Source: DASUSH01 sp036375215 (GTDB lineage: Bacteria; Actinomycetota; Thermoleophilia; Solirubrobacterales; 70-9). Taken from it: 44,606 nucleotides of DNA. The DNA lies in assembly GCA_036375215.1 (NCBI GenBank), contig DASUSH010000064.1:1-44606 (forward strand). Direction: 5' to 3'. The position numbers and the translations under genes were made by a program. A model generated the notes under the pieces. The model did not search any database and was not told the DNA's origin. It was given only the letters and a program-made list of their open reading frames with translations. Below are positions 24,869 through 33,364 of the stretch, one piece after another (positions within the stretch are counted from its first letter, which is position 1; each line of letters starts with the position of its first letter).

Positions 24869-26180
24869 AGTCGCCGTTCGCCGGCTCGGACCCGTTCACG
24901 TCCAGGTCCTCGAAGCGGTGCGCCAGCGCCGCGGGCACCCTCGCCCGCACCAGAACGCCCTCCGGGCGGTCCTCGCGCTCGACCCGGCCGGCGAGGTCGT
25001 GGAGCTCGGAGAGGCGATCGCCCGCGTCGTAGGGGACGAGGACCTCGACCGGGCGCAGGGTCTCCTCGAACGCCCTGGCGATCGCGTCGCGCAGTTCGTC
25101 GAGCCCGATGCCCTCGGCGGCCGAGATCGGGATCGCGCCGGGGTTCGAGATCGCGAGGTGGCTGCGCTCGTCCTCCTCGAGGAGGTCGACCTTGTTCAGG
25201 ACGAGCAGGCGCGGCGCCTCGTCGGCGCCGATCTCCTCGAGCACGCCGTTCACGGCCGCGATCGCGGCGGCGCGGCTTTCCTCGTCCTCGGAGGCGTCCA
25301 CCACGTGCACGATCAGGTCGGCGCGCACGGTCTCCTCGAGCGTCGCCTTGAAGGCCTCGACGAGGTCGTGCGGGAGCTTGCGGATGAAGCCGACCGTGTC
25401 GGTGACGAGGTAGCGGCGGCCGTCGTGCTCGTAGGCGCGCGTCGTCGGGTCGAGCGTGTGGAAGAGGCGGCCCCCCACGCCCACCGACGCTCCGGTCAGG
25501 GCGTTCAGCAGCGTCGACTTGCCGGCGTTCGTGTAGCCGGCGAGGGCGACGGCCGGCAGCGCGCTCGCGGCCCGCTGGGCCCGCATCACGCCGCGGGTCC
25601 GCTCGACCTTGGTGAGCTCGCGGCGCAGCGAGGCGATCCGGTCGCGCGCGAGGCGGCGGTCGATCTCGATCTGGCGCTCACCCGGGCCTCGCGTCGGGCT
25701 GCCGCCGCGGGTCCCGATCCCGCCGGCGAGCGAATCCAGGTGGGTCCACAGCCCGCGCAGCCGGGCCACGTCGTACTCGAGCTGGGCGAGCTCCACCTGG
25801 AGCTTGCCCTCGGCCGTGTTCGCGTGGTCGGCGAAGATGTCGAGGATCACGGCGGTGCGGTCGACCACGGGAACCCCGAGGGCCTTCTCGAGGTTGCGCT
25901 CCTGGCGGGGGGCGAGCTCGTCGTCGGTCGCAACCAGGTTGGCGCCGGCGCGGCCGATCGCCTCCTTGAGCTCCTCGAGCTTGCCCCGGCCGAAGTAGCG
26001 GTCGGGGTCCGGCGCCTCGCGGCTCTGGACCATCTCGCCGGCGGTCGCGACCCCCGCTGTGCGAAGGAGCTCCTTGAGCTCGTCGAGGGTTCCCTCGTCG
26101 TCCCCGCCGGCCGAGATCCCGACGGCGAGGGCGCGCTGCTTCGCGCGCGGATTCTCTACGCCGGCCGGGGTCTCGATCAC
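24867..26180 (-). CDS. hflX: GTPase HflX
   Basis: 437 residues from GTG 26180. The N-terminal HflX domain has EAPDPDRYFGRGKLEELKE, ATDDELAPRQERNLEKALGVPVVDRTAVILDIFADHA and the GTRGGSPTRGPGE loop. The G domain follows with GYTNAGKST (P-loop), DTVGFIRKLP (G3) and NKVD (G4). HflX binds 50S subunits and splits stalled or dimerised ribosomes under stress. The start is at the family-like N-terminus; TACACT (26188-26193, minus) lies 7 bases upstream, overlapping the -10 of the divergent SDR gene. Confidence 0.93.
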   Translation of the reverse strand: MIETPAGVENPRAKQRALAVGISAGGDDEGTLDELKELLRTAGVATAGEMVQSREAPDPDRYFGRGKLEELKEAIGRAGANLVATDDELAPRQERNLEKALGVPVVDRTAVILDIFADHANTAEGKLQVELAQLEYDVARLRGLWTHLDSLAGGIGTRGGSPTRGPGERQIEIDRRLARDRIASLRRELTKVERTRGVMRAQRAASALPAVALAGYTNAGKSTLLNALTGASVGVGGRLFHTLDPTTRAYEHDGRRYLVTDTVGFIRKLPHDLVEAFKATLEETVRADLIVHVVDASEDEESRAAAIAAVNGVLEEIGADEAPRLLVLNKVDLLEEDERSHLAISNPGAIPISAAEGIGLDELRDAIARAFEETLRPVEVLVPYDAGDRLSELHDLAGRVEREDRPEGVLVRARVPAALAHRFEDLDVNGSEPANGD

Positions 26181-26187
26181 CGGTCCA

Positions 26188-26197
26188 AGTGTAGGGT
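26188..26197. promoter_or_regulatory. Overlapping divergent -10 elements (hflX / SDR)
   Basis: Minus-strand TACACT (26193-26188) and plus-strand TAGGGT (26192-26197) share two bases and point outward to GTG starts 7 and 8 bases away (26180 and 26206). Both transcripts would be leaderless, and the two promoters could not be occupied at once. Confidence 0.55.
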
Positions 26198-26205
26198 TGA
26201 CCCCC

Positions 26206-27195
26206 GTGAGGGTCTTCGTCACCGGGGGAACCGGATTCATCGGTGGGCACGTCGTCCGGCAGCTGCGCGACCGGGGCGACGAGGTCGTCGCGCTGGTCCG
26301 CGATCCCGCCCGGGCCAAGGACCTGGAGACGCTCGGCGCGACCCTCGTCACCGGCGACCTCGCCGACCGCTCGAGGCTCGCCGCCGCGATGGAGGGCTGC
26401 GACGCGGTCATCCACGGCGCCGCGATCTACGAGGTCGGGATCCCCGCCAAAGAGCACGAGAACATGCGGCAGGCGAACGTCGTCGGCACCGAGAACGCCC
26501 TCGGGGCCGCGCTCGACGCGAAGGTGCCGAAGGTGGTCTACGTCTCGACGATCGGCGCCTACGGCAATACCCACGGCGAGGTCGTCGACGAGACCTACGA
26601 GCACCCCCGCGACAGCTACACCTCCTACTACGAGCAGACCAAGACCGAGGCCCACGACGTCGCGAAGCGGCTTACAGCCGAGGGCCTGCCCTGCGTGATC
26701 GTCCAGCCGGGCGGCGTCTACGGCCCCAACGACCACTCCGCGCTCGGCAAGCAGATGAACGACTTCCTGGACGGCAAGATGCCGGCGCTCGCCTTCCCCG
26801 ACCTGGGCATGAACATGGTCCACGTCGAGGACGTCGCCGCGGGCGTCCTGCTCGCCCTCGACAGGGGCGAGGTCGGCGAGTCCTACAACCTCGGCGGCGA
26901 GATCACGACGATGCGCGGCCTGATCGAGTCGCTCGCCGACGTGAGCGGCAAGCGGCCGCCGAAGCGCGACGTCCCCACCGGCCTGCTCAAGGCGCTCACC
27001 CCCGTCGGGCCCCTCGTCGGCAGGGCGATGGGCCAGCCGCCGAACCTGCGCGAGCTGATCAGCTCGGCCGACGGCGTCACCTTCTGGGCCCGCCACGACA
27101 AGGCGATGAGGGAGCTCGGCTACTCGCCGCGCGCGCTCGAGGTCGGGCTGCGCGAGACGTTCGAGGCCGAGGGCAAGCTGCCCGCGAACGCCTGA
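26206..27195 (+). CDS. NAD(P)-dependent extended SDR (epimerase-type)
   Basis: 329 residues. FVTGGTGFIGGHVV is the cofactor motif, DLADRS the second, VVYVSTIGAYG includes the active Ser/Thr, and YYEQTKTEAH the YxxxK pair; VIVQPGGVYGPND is the conserved strand-6 region. This is an atypical or extended SDR of the NDP-sugar epimerase / dihydroflavonol reductase group. The substrate is not evident. GTG start is divergent from hflX with only 25 bases between them; TAGGGT at 26192-26197 is the likely -10. Confidence 0.82.
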   Translation: MRVFVTGGTGFIGGHVVRQLRDRGDEVVALVRDPARAKDLETLGATLVTGDLADRSRLAAAMEGCDAVIHGAAIYEVGIPAKEHENMRQANVVGTENALGAALDAKVPKVVYVSTIGAYGNTHGEVVDETYEHPRDSYTSYYEQTKTEAHDVAKRLTAEGLPCVIVQPGGVYGPNDHSALGKQMNDFLDGKMPALAFPDLGMNMVHVEDVAAGVLLALDRGEVGESYNLGGEITTMRGLIESLADVSGKRPPKRDVPTGLLKALTPVGPLVGRAMGQPPNLRELISSADGVTFWARHDKAMRELGYSPRALEVGLRETFEAEGKLPANA

Positions 27196-27198
27196 GCC

Positions 27199-28116
27199 CT
27201 AACGGTCGATCGTCCCGGGCAGGAGGAACGGGTAGGGGCGCCGCCTGACGTGCAGGTGCCAGGCGCGGTCGAGACGGCGGGCGCGCAGGAGCGACGCCCA
27301 CAGGAGCTTGTCGCGGCGGTAATAGCGCCGCACCTGATCCGCGGTGATCGGCTCGCCGAGGTGGCCGTTCACCTGCTCCAGGACCGGGTCGAGCCAGGCG
27401 TCGAGGCGGTCGCGCAGCAGGTTCCCGCAGATGTCGAAGTAGACCTTGCGCAGGTCGCGGTAGGTGTCGAGGATGCCCGGCGCGACGAAGCGCATCAGGG
27501 CGCCGCGCAGGATCCAGGGGAAGGCGAGCGACATCGGCTCGATGTCCAGCCGGCACTCCCCCTCCTCCGACCAGATCATCGGCGTCGAGACGTCGATGTA
27601 GGTGAGCCCCTCCCCGTCCCAGATCCAGTTGGCGAGCTGGGCATCCAGCCCGAGCGTTGGGCTGACCGTCCGCGCGGCCGTCTCGGCGACCGCCGCGAGC
27701 AGCGGATGTCCCCGGCGGGGGTCGCTCCGCGCCAGGACCCGCGGCGCGAGCTCCTCGGCGGGCAGGATCGGCTGGACGACGTAGCCCGCGACGGCCTCCC
27801 CGTCGAGGGCCACCGGGCGCATCTCGGTATCGACGACGCGGATGCCCGCCGCCCGCAGCGCCGCGAGGTAGTCGTCGAGCGTCGCGCGATAGGCATCGAA
27901 GCGCTGCCGGGACCGAAACGGCGGCAGCCGCTTGCAGGCGAAGGCGGGGTCCTCGCGCGGCCAGCCGAGGACGAGCGAGATCTCGCCGAAGCCGAGGGTG
28001 GGAAGCGCCGAGGCGTCGCCGCGGCCGAGCGCCTCTGCGACGGCAGCGTCGAGCGCGCGCAGGTCGTCGTCGTCCAGCCGCCGCGCCGTGCCGCTCTCGG
28101 CCTCCGGCGTGGCCAT
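27199..28116 (-). CDS. Unrecognised protein with kinase-like features (DUF6206-like?)
   Basis: 305 residues. It has no confident family. FGEISLVLGWP and FACKRLPPF resemble a glycine-rich loop and a Val-Ala-x-Lys-type lysine; DAQLANWIWDGEGLTYIDVSTPM resembles a catalytic N-W/D-T triad of a phosphotransferase-like fold. I tentatively associate it with DUF6206, but this is from memory. ATG lies 5 bases after the aminotransferase stop, and the three genes 27199-30778 form one operon with a wax-ester/DGAT enzyme, which suggests a role in lipid or amide modification. Confidence 0.5.
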   Translation of the reverse strand: MATPEAESGTARRLDDDDLRALDAAVAEALGRGDASALPTLGFGEISLVLGWPREDPAFACKRLPPFRSRQRFDAYRATLDDYLAALRAAGIRVVDTEMRPVALDGEAVAGYVVQPILPAEELAPRVLARSDPRRGHPLLAAVAETAARTVSPTLGLDAQLANWIWDGEGLTYIDVSTPMIWSEEGECRLDIEPMSLAFPWILRGALMRFVAPGILDTYRDLRKVYFDICGNLLRDRLDAWLDPVLEQVNGHLGEPITADQVRRYYRRDKLLWASLLRARRLDRAWHLHVRRRPYPFLLPGTIDR

Positions 28117-28121
28117 GGCGC

Positions 28122-29345
28122 TCAGGCCAGGGCCCCGCGAACGATGCCGATGATCTCGTCCGCCTCGTCGTCGCCGAGGATCAGCGGCGGCTTGAACTGG
28201 GTGACGCGGTGGTCGTGCTCGGCGAAGACGGCGAATACGCCGGCGTCGATCAGCCGCTTCGCCGCCGCGGTCCCGCCCTCCTCCGGCTCGAAGCGAAGGC
28301 CCATCGTCAGGCCACGGCGGCGAAGCTCGAAGGGGAGCCCGGCGAATCCCGCCTCGAAGCGCCCGCCGAGCTCCTCGACCCGCGCGAGGAACTCGGGCTC
28401 GAGCACCTCGTCGAGGACCGCCTCGGCGACGGCGCAGCCGAGCTCCGCGCCACCGAAGGTGGACACGTAGGCGAACGGGTTCTCGTCGAAGAAGGTCTCC
28501 AGGTCGGCGCTCAGCAGCGCGGCGCTCACCGGGTAGAGGCCGCCGCCGAGGCCCTTGCCGGTGATCACGACGTCGGGGACGACTTCCTCCTGCTGGAAGT
28601 ACCAGGCGGTGCCGGTGCGGCCGAGGCCGGTCTGGACCTCGTCGAGCACGAGCAGCGCGCCCTGCTCGCGGGCGGCGGCCGCGACCGCGGCCAGGTACCC
28701 GGGCTCGGGGGGCGGGAAGCCGAGCGTCGCTGGGATCGACTCGAGGATCACCGCGGCGGCCCCCTCCGAGACGGCCTCGGCAATCGCCTGCGCGTCGTTG
28801 AAGGGAACGTGGTCGAACCCCGGCGGCCCGAAGCCGAACGTCTCGACCCAGCGCGGGTCGCTCGCCGCCCATCCGTAGCCGGCGAGGCCGTGATAGGAGC
28901 CGAGCGTTGAGACGATGCGCTCGCGGCCGGTGAAGGCGCGGGCGAGTCGCAGGGCCAGGTCGACCGCCTCGCTCCCCGACGGGGTGAAGACGGCGAAGGG
29001 CAGCTCTCCCCCGGTGCTCTCGGCGAGCCGCCCGGCGAGCCGCGCGCGCCAGCCGCTCAGCAGGTGGTGGTTTCCGACGTCGAGGTGGTCGAGGGCATCG
29101 CGCATCGCCGCGACGACGCGCGGATGGCGATGCCCCAGGTTGAAGACGCCGCCGTTGTTGTGGCAGTTCCAGTACCAGCGGCCGCTGTAGGCATCGCGAA
29201 AGCGGCCGCCCTCGCGCTCGCCGACGACGATGTCGACGCCGATCGCCTCGAGTGCGCGCGCCTTGCCGCGGTTGACGTGTGCCGCGAACTCGGCCGCCGT
29301 CTCCTCGCGGCTGGGATACGGCTGGGAGGCGTCGGCGGCGGTCAC
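28122..29345 (-). CDS. Class III PLP aminotransferase
   Basis: 407 residues. WNCHNNGGVFNLGHRHP and TPSGSEAVDLALRLAR are phosphate-binding/PLP-contacting regions; LLVLDEVQTGLGRTG carries the PLP Asp, and the Schiff-base Lys is in VVITGKGLGGGLYP. It belongs to the acetylornithine/ornithine/putrescine-type group. The amino donor is not predictable. It starts with GTG, 2 bases after the stop of the WS/DGAT gene, and lies 5 bases upstream of the unrecognised gene at 27199-28116, so all three are coupled. Confidence 0.87.
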   Translation of the reverse strand: MTAADASQPYPSREETAAEFAAHVNRGKARALEAIGVDIVVGEREGGRFRDAYSGRWYWNCHNNGGVFNLGHRHPRVVAAMRDALDHLDVGNHHLLSGWRARLAGRLAESTGGELPFAVFTPSGSEAVDLALRLARAFTGRERIVSTLGSYHGLAGYGWAASDPRWVETFGFGPPGFDHVPFNDAQAIAEAVSEGAAAVILESIPATLGFPPPEPGYLAAVAAAAREQGALLVLDEVQTGLGRTGTAWYFQQEEVVPDVVITGKGLGGGLYPVSAALLSADLETFFDENPFAYVSTFGGAELGCAVAEAVLDEVLEPEFLARVEELGGRFEAGFAGLPFELRRRGLTMGLRFEPEEGGTAAAKRLIDAGVFAVFAEHDHRVTQFKPPLILGDDEADEIIGIVRGALA

Positions 29346-29347
29346 GC

Positions 29348-30778
29348 TCAGGCGGCATCCTCGGCCGCGGGGGAGCTGCCGACCCCCTTCAGCCGTCCCA
29401 TCGCCGCGATCTCGCGCTCGAAGGCCGTGATGATCGCCTCCGGATCGGGGACGAGGCCGGCGTCGGCCATCAGCCCGATCGTGACCTCGCCGGCGTAGCT
29501 GAAGATCGCCACGCTCATCCCGACGCTGCCCGAGCAGGGCGCCCAGACGAGCACGCCGCGCACCGGCGTTCCCGCCAGGTAGACGGGCTGCCGGGGTCCG
29601 GGCACGTTGGTCATCACCGCCGTCGCCTTGGCGGAGAAGAGCTCGACCAGCCGTTGCTCGAGCTCCACCGGGGTCCTCCCGACCGCGCCGAGGACGCCGT
29701 AGGAGATCGCGCCCTCGGGCGAATGCTTGATCTTCTCCATCCGGTCGTGGACCTCGCGCAGCCGGCGGCGGCGGTTCCCGGTCCCGATCGGGAGCCGCAG
29801 GAAGACGAGCCCGAAGCGGTTGCCGAGCTCCGGCGCCAGCGGCCGGTCGAGGGGCCGCAGGTTGAAGGGGACGAACGCGGTCAGGTCCTCGACGAGCGCG
29901 TCGCGCGCGCGCAGGTACTGCCGCAGCGCTCCGGAGACGGCGGTGAGGACGACGTCGTTAACCGTGGTGCCGGTGGCGTGGCCCATCGACTTCACGTCGT
30001 CGAGCGGGATCGGCGCCGACCATGCGACCCGCTGGGCGATGCCGAGCTCGCCCTTGAGCGCGGAAGGCGTGTCGGCCCCGGGCGCGAGCACCTTCGCCAG
30101 CGCCGAGACGTCCTCTCGCGCCGTCGAGGCGAGATCGGTCAGCTCCTCCTCGGGGTGGCGGGCGACCTCGACCGCCTCGTGCACGATCGCGCCGGTCGCG
30201 TCCCGGGCGATCCCGAGCGCCCGGCCGACGGGATGAAGCAGCGAACCGAGCACGCCGTGGCCGGCGCTGGGGCCTCGCTCCGGCTCAGCCGGGGCGATGC
30301 CCGCGTCCGGGGCCTCGTCGGTGAGCGAGAGGAGCACGCGCGAGAGCGCGATCCCGTCCGCGATGCAGTGGTGGAGCCGACCGACGATCGCCGCGCCCTC
30401 GCCGTAGCCGTCGACGAAGTGGAATTGCCAGAGCGGCTTCGAGCGATCGAGCGGCGTCGCCATCAGGTCGGCGACGAGCGCCTGCAGGGCATCCCTGTCG
30501 CCGGGCGCGGGAAGCGCGACCCGGTGCAGGTGCAGGTCGATGTCGAAGTTGAGGTCCTCCTCCCAGTGCGGCCCCGAGAGTGGTCGGCGGCCCTCGACGA
30601 CGCGCTGGTGGAAGCGCGGGTACGGGTCGACGAGCCGCGTCTGGAGGATCTCGCGGACGCGGGCCCAGTCAGGCGTCTCGTCGAACCAGATCGCCGCCGT
30701 CACGACCATCAGGTTGGTCGGCTGGTCCATGTGCAGCCAAGCGGCGTCCGCGCTCGACATCGGCTGCGTCGTGGGCAT
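29348..30778 (-). CDS. Wax ester synthase / diacylglycerol acyltransferase (WS/DGAT)
   Basis: 476 residues. The condensation-type active site HHxxxD appears as LHHCIADGIAL near residue 138. The N-terminus (PMSSADAAWLHMDQPTNLMVV) and the C-terminal motifs (TNVPGPRQPVYLAG, near 390-405, and GSVGMSVAIFSYAG) are the WS/DGAT signature, matching the PLW and NVPGP motifs of the family. It makes wax esters or triacylglycerols from fatty acyl-CoA. TAGGCT at 30785-30790 (minus) lies 6 bases before the ATG. It heads a three-gene operon. Confidence 0.92.
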   Translation of the reverse strand: MPTTQPMSSADAAWLHMDQPTNLMVVTAAIWFDETPDWARVREILQTRLVDPYPRFHQRVVEGRRPLSGPHWEEDLNFDIDLHLHRVALPAPGDRDALQALVADLMATPLDRSKPLWQFHFVDGYGEGAAIVGRLHHCIADGIALSRVLLSLTDEAPDAGIAPAEPERGPSAGHGVLGSLLHPVGRALGIARDATGAIVHEAVEVARHPEEELTDLASTAREDVSALAKVLAPGADTPSALKGELGIAQRVAWSAPIPLDDVKSMGHATGTTVNDVVLTAVSGALRQYLRARDALVEDLTAFVPFNLRPLDRPLAPELGNRFGLVFLRLPIGTGNRRRRLREVHDRMEKIKHSPEGAISYGVLGAVGRTPVELEQRLVELFSAKATAVMTNVPGPRQPVYLAGTPVRGVLVWAPCSGSVGMSVAIFSYAGEVTIGLMADAGLVPDPEAIITAFEREIAAMGRLKGVGSSPAAEDAA

Positions 30779-30864
30779 GGGACCAGCCTAGATGCGAAGC
30801 GCCGCCGCGTCCTCCGTAGTCAGTCCGGAGGAAGGTCGGGGTCGGGTACCGATGCGGAACGCGC

Positions 30865-32235
30865 TCAGTACCCCGGTCCCCGCCTGACCCGCTTGCGGGC
30901 GTGCTCGGGGAGGCTCTCGCCGCGCTTGTCGAGCAGCTGGCAGGCGCGCTCGATGTCGTCGACCAGCGTGCGGGCGCCGGCGTGGCCGACGTTCTCCTTG
31001 ACCAGCGCGCGCATGATCGTCACGTCCTGGGCGTTCGGCGGCATCGTGTAGGCGGGCACCATCCAGCCGCGCTCGGCGGCGAGCTGGCCGGAGACGTCGA
31101 ACTCGTCGTACGGCGTCTCGCCGGAGAGCTGGAAGGCCACCAGCGGCAGCTGCGGCGATTCGGCCGTGATCAGCCGGAATCGCCCGCTCGAGACGAGCTG
31201 CTCGGCCAAATACCGCGCGTTTCGCTGCATGCCCTCCATGACCGCCGTGTAGCCGACGCGGCCGAGCCGGCAGAACATGTAGTACTGGGCCAGCATCACC
31301 GCCGCGCCCGTGGAGAAGTTGAGGGTGAAGGTGGCGTCCGTCTCGCCGAGGTAGTTCTCGTAGAAGACCAGCTCCTCCGGCAGGTCCTCCTTCGAGCGGA
31401 AGACGAGCCAGCCGATGCCGGGGTAGACCATCCCGAACTTGTGGCCCGAGACGTTGATCGAGCGGACGCTCTCGAGCCGGAAGTCCCACCTGTCGTCGGG
31501 GTGCAGGAAGGGCCAGACGAAACCGCCGCTGGCCGCGTCGATGTGGAGGGGAACGTCGTTGCCCTTCGCGCGCAGATCGCCGAGCAGCGCGTCGATCCCC
31601 ACGATGTCCCCGGCGTGCCCGGTGAAGGTCGTCCCGAGCACCGCCACGACCCCGATCGTGTTCTCGTCGACGTGGGGCTCGACGTCCTCGGCGTTGATCG
31701 TGTATTTGCCCGGCTGGAGCGGGATCTCGCGCGGCTCGACGTCGAAGTAGCGGCAGAACTTCTGCCAGACGACGTGGACGTCGTTGCCGTAGACGAGGTT
31801 CGGCCTCGAGGCGTCCTTGCCCGCCGCCTCGCGCTGCTTCCGCCAGCGCCACTTCGCCGCCAGCGCGCCGAGCATGACCGCCTCCGATGAGCCCTGGGTG
31901 CGGCACCCGGTCGTCTCGCCGGGAGCGTGATAGAGGTCGGCGAGCATCCGGATGCAGCGCTGCTCGATCTCGGCCGTGCGGGGGTACTCGGCGTGGTCGA
32001 TGTAGTTGCGGTGGAGGTTCTCGGTGACGAGCTTCTGCGCCGGATACTCCATCCAGGTGGTGACGAAGGTCGCGAGGTTGTGCGCGGGGTCGCCGTCGAG
32101 CGCCATCTCCTCCTCGAGGAGCTGGTAGGCGTCCACCGCGGGCATGCCGGACTCCGGGAAGCGCTCGGTCGGGACGCCCTCGGTGAAGAAGCGGCCCCCG
32201 TAACGCGGCGGCAGGTCCGCCGGAACCTCAGCCAT
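30865..32235 (-). CDS. gadB: Glutamate decarboxylase
   Basis: 456 residues, normal for GadB. GCRTQGSSEAVMLGALAAKW is the PLP-phosphate region, LHIDAASGGFVWPFL carries the PLP Asp, and the Schiff-base Lys is in INVSGHKFGMVYPGIGW. TENLHRNYIDHAEYP contains the substrate-side residues. It converts glutamate to GABA and consumes a proton, giving acid resistance or redox balance. No GABA antiporter is adjacent. TAGAGT (32242-32247, minus) is 6 bases before the ATG. Confidence 0.94.
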   Translation of the reverse strand: MAEVPADLPPRYGGRFFTEGVPTERFPESGMPAVDAYQLLEEEMALDGDPAHNLATFVTTWMEYPAQKLVTENLHRNYIDHAEYPRTAEIEQRCIRMLADLYHAPGETTGCRTQGSSEAVMLGALAAKWRWRKQREAAGKDASRPNLVYGNDVHVVWQKFCRYFDVEPREIPLQPGKYTINAEDVEPHVDENTIGVVAVLGTTFTGHAGDIVGIDALLGDLRAKGNDVPLHIDAASGGFVWPFLHPDDRWDFRLESVRSINVSGHKFGMVYPGIGWLVFRSKEDLPEELVFYENYLGETDATFTLNFSTGAAVMLAQYYMFCRLGRVGYTAVMEGMQRNARYLAEQLVSSGRFRLITAESPQLPLVAFQLSGETPYDEFDVSGQLAAERGWMVPAYTMPPNAQDVTIMRALVKENVGHAGARTLVDDIERACQLLDKRGESLPEHARKRVRRGPGY

Positions 32236-32278
32236 GGCGGCACTCTACGCGAGCGCCTCGCCGCGCCGCAGGGCGCCG

Positions 32279-33142
32279 CTAGGCGGTGCCGACGCGCGCG
32301 GCCCGCACCGGGCCGGGCATGAGCGCGGCGGCGGCGATCACCGCGGCGAAGGCGAGGCTGCGGGCGACGATCTCGACCGCGCCCGAGCCCATCGGGTCGC
32401 CGAAGACGATGAGGCCACCCAGGATCGCCGTGACGTTTGCCGCGATCGAGCTGAGCGCGATCACCGAGATCGCGTTGCCGACCTGCAGGCCGCGGGCGAC
32501 GGCGAAGAATGCGAGGACGCTGGCGGCGATCGCGGTCAGGGTCCAGGGGCTCAAGATGCTGAGCAGGTCGCCGGGGACGGTGCCGGCGAGCGCCTTGAGG
32601 GCGACGTCGGAGACCCCGATCAGGAGGCCGGCGGCAAGGCCGAAGAGGACCCCGTGCCGCTCGGTGACCGCCTGGCTCGCCCGCGGGTGGAGCATCATGG
32701 CGCCGACCGCGAGCAGGATCGCCTCGAAGGCGAGCATCGGCGCGACCGAGTAGCTCGAATGCGCGCCGTCGGGGCTGGCGGTGACCGCCAAGAGGGCGAG
32801 CCCGAGTGCGCTGAGGCCGAGCCCGATCCACTCGCGGCGGCCGAGCTTGAAGCCGAACCAGCGCTCGGCGGGCCAGGCGAGCAGGACGAGCCCGCCCGAG
32901 ATCACGGCCTGGACGATCGAGATCGGGGCCAGGGCGAGGGCGGCGACGTGGAACACCCAGCCGCCGGTGGCGACGAGCATCCCGATCGTCCACCAGGGCG
33001 AGCGGAAGAGCGCCTTCGTCGACTCCCACGGCTTCGAGAAGCGCACGTCGGGCGCGGCGACCGCGCCTCTGTGCTTGCAGAGGAAGCCGATGTTCCCGAT
33101 GAGCGCGCAGAGCAGCGCGAAAAGGATCCCGAGTTCGATCAT
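32279..33142 (-). CDS. DMT superfamily (EamA/NIPA-like) transporter, second paralog
   Basis: 287 residues with about nine membrane helices. It shares landmarks with the protein at 14372-15259: GFLCKHRGAV, ISIVQAVISGGLVLL, GVSDVALKAL, SIAANVTAILGGLIVFGDPMGSG and MPGPVRAAR. The two are paralogs in the same genome window. The substrate is unknown. Unlike its paralog it is preceded by about 165 bases of non-coding, hairpin-rich leader (33143-33306). It lies downstream of dapL but is separated by a terminator. Confidence 0.82.
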   Translation of the reverse strand: MIELGILFALLCALIGNIGFLCKHRGAVAAPDVRFSKPWESTKALFRSPWWTIGMLVATGGWVFHVAALALAPISIVQAVISGGLVLLAWPAERWFGFKLGRREWIGLGLSALGLALLAVTASPDGAHSSYSVAPMLAFEAILLAVGAMMLHPRASQAVTERHGVLFGLAAGLLIGVSDVALKALAGTVPGDLLSILSPWTLTAIAASVLAFFAVARGLQVGNAISVIALSSIAANVTAILGGLIVFGDPMGSGAVEIVARSLAFAAVIAAAALMPGPVRAARVGTA

Positions 33143-33306
33143 TGAGTGGGTGCTGTGGTCTTCGACGGCCAGCCCCGAAATCGTCTTTCGGGATTTCCCC
33201 CCGGCCGGTGTCGCTTACCTAGTGTGTCGACGCCAGTACCCGAAGCTTCCAGCTTCTAGACGTCGCAACCCCCGTGAGCGAGCGCGGGAGAGTAGCGGGC
33301 CGGACT
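33143..33306 (-). promoter_or_regulatory. Structured non-coding leader upstream of the DMT transporter
   Basis: No plausible reading frame. On the minus strand it holds GAAGCT-GGA-AGCTTC, and CCCGAAA-GACGA-TTTCGGG enclosed by longer-range CGA..GGCC / GGCC..TCG pairing close to the start codon. TAGGTA near 33218 (minus) could be a -10. I cannot match it to a known riboswitch class. Confidence 0.4.
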
Positions 33307-33361
33307 AAAGAAAGCGCCGGTTCCCAAGTGCGGATTCGCGCTTTGGGGGCGCGATCCGGCC
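33307..33361 (-). terminator. Intrinsic terminator of dapL
   Basis: On the minus strand, starting 4 bases after the dapL stop, GCCGG...CCGGC (33360-33316) encloses a second stem CCCAAAGCGCG / CGCACTTGGG with loop AATC. It is followed by GCTTTCTTTAG, a moderately U-rich tail. Confidence 0.75.
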
Positions 33362-33364
33362 TGC

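Noticed and set aside
33240..33320. Riboswitch on the plus strand (GGGAGAGTAG, similar to the opening of THF or glycine aptamers)
   Set aside because: The rest of the core is absent and there is no plus-strand gene downstream before 43608; the 3' part is the dapL terminator.
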